The notes beneath the pieces were generated by a model that was not told the origin of the DNA, ran no database searches, and saw nothing but the letters and a program-made list of their open reading frames with translations. Of a DNA stretch of 6,511 bases, positions 5,227 through 6,511 are shown piece by piece. A program made the position numbers and the translations under genes. The stretch is from contig QMYO01000097.1 of assembly GCA_003662715.1 (NCBI GenBank), positions 1 through 6,511 on the forward strand. The letters run 5' to 3'. The DNA comes from Candidatus Bathyarchaeota archaeon. GTDB taxonomy: Archaea > Thermoproteota > Bathyarchaeia > Bathyarchaeales > Bathyarchaeaceae. Numbering within the stretch: the stretch's first letter is position 1; the number at the start of each line of letters is the position of its first letter.

Positions 5227-6377
5227 AACAGTTCAATCGCTAACATTGTATATATTTTTGAAACCGTTAATACTTGGTCAACTAGAACGTATTCATTAGG
5301 AGCGTGCTGATTTCCACCAGAAGGACCGAAGACAACGGTTGGAATCCCACCTTTAACAACTAAGTGATTTGCATCAGAAACGCTTGTTCCATAATCGATT
5401 TTTAACTCTCTCCCAGTTACTTTAAGATATATTCGCATTAATGCTTTTACTATTTCCTCTTCCTCCGATAATACGTATGGTGAATAGAATGGAGGTTTAA
5501 TTTTAATTTCAACTTGTGACCGTATATTTATTAGATTTATCAGCTGTTTAAAATCGTTTATTACTTTTTCTTTAGTCTCACCTGGAACTGTATGTCTACT
5601 TATAATTATTGTAGCTTTTTCAGGGGTTGTAAGGGAATACTTTTTATAACCACCCTCGATTTTAAGAACACATAAACTTCCTTGACCAAGCTTTTCGTGT
5701 CTTAAGAAGTTAAGTTGATCAAGAGACGTTATTATTTTTGCTGCATCATTGATAGCGTTTATACCGTGTTCTGGTGTCGATCCATGCGAAGCTCTTCCCT
5801 TAACTACAAGTTCAACCAGCATCTTACCTTTGTATCCCAGAAGAGTTTCATAAAAATGTGGTTCTCCTAAAACAGCCATATCTGCCCTTATGTTTTTCTC
5901 TAAAAATTTTAAAATCCCCTTAGAATAAGCTTCTTCATCTACAACGGATACAAAAAGTACATTACCATTAGGTTCTATCGATAAGTCGTTTAGTGTTTTT
6001 AAGGTTGCTATCATTGCCGCTAAACCGCCTTTCATATCAGAAGCACCCAAACCATAGAGCTTTCCATCAATGATCTTCCCTCCAAACGGATCAATAGTCC
6101 ATCCTTCCGAAAGCGGCACAGTATCCATATGGCCGCAGAAAAGTAGAGTTTTACCTGTAGATGGTTTTTTAAGTCTTGCAATAACATTAAATCTATCTTT
6201 TTCCACATTTTGCCTCTCAACATGGACTCCTATCTCATTTAAAACCTTCTCTATGTATTCACCTATTTTTTGCTCCTCCCCGACAACACTTGGTATTCTA
6301 ACCAAATTTTGAAGGACTCCAATGATCCACTCCCTATTCTTGTCCACGTACTCAGATACTTGTTTTAACATCTCCAT
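5220..6377 (-). CDS. M20-family metallo-amidohydrolase (ArgE/DapE/carboxypeptidase G2-like)
   Basis: This dizinc hydrolase family cleaves N-acyl amino acids, succinyl-diaminopimelate or small peptides; the exact substrate is unclear. Counting from the upstream ATG at 6428, the metal and catalytic residues are all present: GHMDTVP (H100, D102), the bridging Asp in SDMKGG (D131), DEE (E165 general base, E166 metal), GEP (E189) and NQHAPNE (H375). GRASHGSTPEHG at 211-222 carries the dimerisation-domain His (H215). The lid/dimerisation domain is about 195-305, inserted in the catalytic domain. I choose ATG 6375-6377 (385 aa) because homologues usually begin shortly before the REWIIGVLQNLVRIPS helix, and a partial Shine-Dalgarno GGGGTTGTG lies at 6381-6389. 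The upstream ATGs at 6428 and 6425 would add 17 or 16 unconserved-looking residues without a ribosome site, but could serve as a near-leaderless start. It is convergent with mutL and 8 bases away. A role in supplying free amino acid to the neighbouring mutase is only a guess. Confidence 0.88.
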   Translation of the reverse strand: MEMLKQVSEYVDKNREWIIGVLQNLVRIPSVVGEEQKIGEYIEKVLNEIGVHVERQNVEKDRFNVIARLKKPSTGKTLLFCGHMDTVPLSEGWTIDPFGGKIIDGKLYGLGASDMKGGLAAMIATLKTLNDLSIEPNGNVLFVSVVDEEAYSKGILKFLEKNIRADMAVLGEPHFYETLLGYKGKMLVELVVKGRASHGSTPEHGINAINDAAKIITSLDQLNFLRHEKLGQGSLCVLKIEGGYKKYSLTTPEKATIIISRHTVPGETKEKVINDFKQLINLINIRSQVEIKIKPPFYSPYVLSEEEEIVKALMRIYLKVTGRELKIDYGTSVSDANHLVVKGGIPTVVFGPSGGNQHAPNEYVLVDQVLTVSKIYTMLAIELLS

Positions 6378-6428
6378 TTTCACAACCCCAGGGCTAGCAT
6401 GTAAGAGTTTAACATGTGATTGCATCAT

Positions 6429-6511
6429 GTCAAACTTTCAATTCAGGAATTTGATAAAATTAAACGTACGGAATATTTTGCTTTAGCTACATCAATATAC
6501 CACTATAATAA
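6429..6511 (-). promoter_or_regulatory. upstream region of the M20 gene with a probable TATA box
   Basis: On the minus strand, TTTAATTTT (6456-6464) is a plausible TATA element. It would place transcription start near 6430-6437, just before the tandem ATGs at 6428 and 6425, or about 55 bases ahead of the preferred ATG at 6377. No other gene or repeat is visible up to the window edge. Confidence 0.4.

Overview
The window looks archaeal. The evidence is several TATA-like boxes with purine-rich BRE-like flanks about 25-30 bases before probable transcription starts, Shine-Dalgarno sequences matching the GGAGGTGAT anti-SD complement, a TTG start, AT-rich intergenic DNA, and a small aromatic/proline-rich protein of a type I associate with archaea. 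An uncultured Thermoproteota/Bathyarchaeia-type lineage is my best guess. There is no rRNA or tRNA here to confirm it.

Layout, left to right. (1) Bases 1-109 hold AT-rich palindromes and the promoter of a small gene, with a near-perfect 22-bp palindrome between TATA box and ribosome binding site. (2) Bases 113-481 (+) encode a 122-aa protein with an Arg/Trp/aromatic N-terminus, a Pro/Gln/Met-rich middle and a C-terminal coiled coil. (3) Bases 482-799 are non-coding and carry two adjoining AT-rich hairpins. (4) Bases 800-3616 (-) are a two-gene operon: a B12-dependent mutase-like protein first, then, 30 bases downstream, an octopine/nopaline-type (opine) dehydrogenase. (5) Bases 3617-3807 are a divergent promoter region. 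(6) Bases 3808-5211 (+) encode a MutL-type ASKHA ATPase, the family found with glutamate mutase and ornithine aminomutase genes. (7) Bases 5220-6377 (-) encode an M20 metallo-amidohydrolase, convergent with mutL and only 8 bases from it.

The centre of interest is the trio mutase, MutL and opine dehydrogenase. The mutase is one 554-residue chain with an N-terminal cobalamin domain (DxHxxG at residues 17-22) joined to a barrel that resembles the glutamate mutase E subunit, the reverse of the usual mutase domain order. Glutamate mutase normally uses separate S and E subunits. Substrate-pocket segments that I recall from GlmE appear changed, so glutamate is probably not the substrate. I infer that the mutase rearranges a carbon or amino group on an amino-acid-like compound, that MutL keeps it loaded or reactivated, and that the opine dehydrogenase oxidises or reductively condenses the substrate or product. 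The M20 enzyme could free an N-acylated or peptidic precursor, but its link to the trio is only by position. The substrate cannot be read from the sequence.
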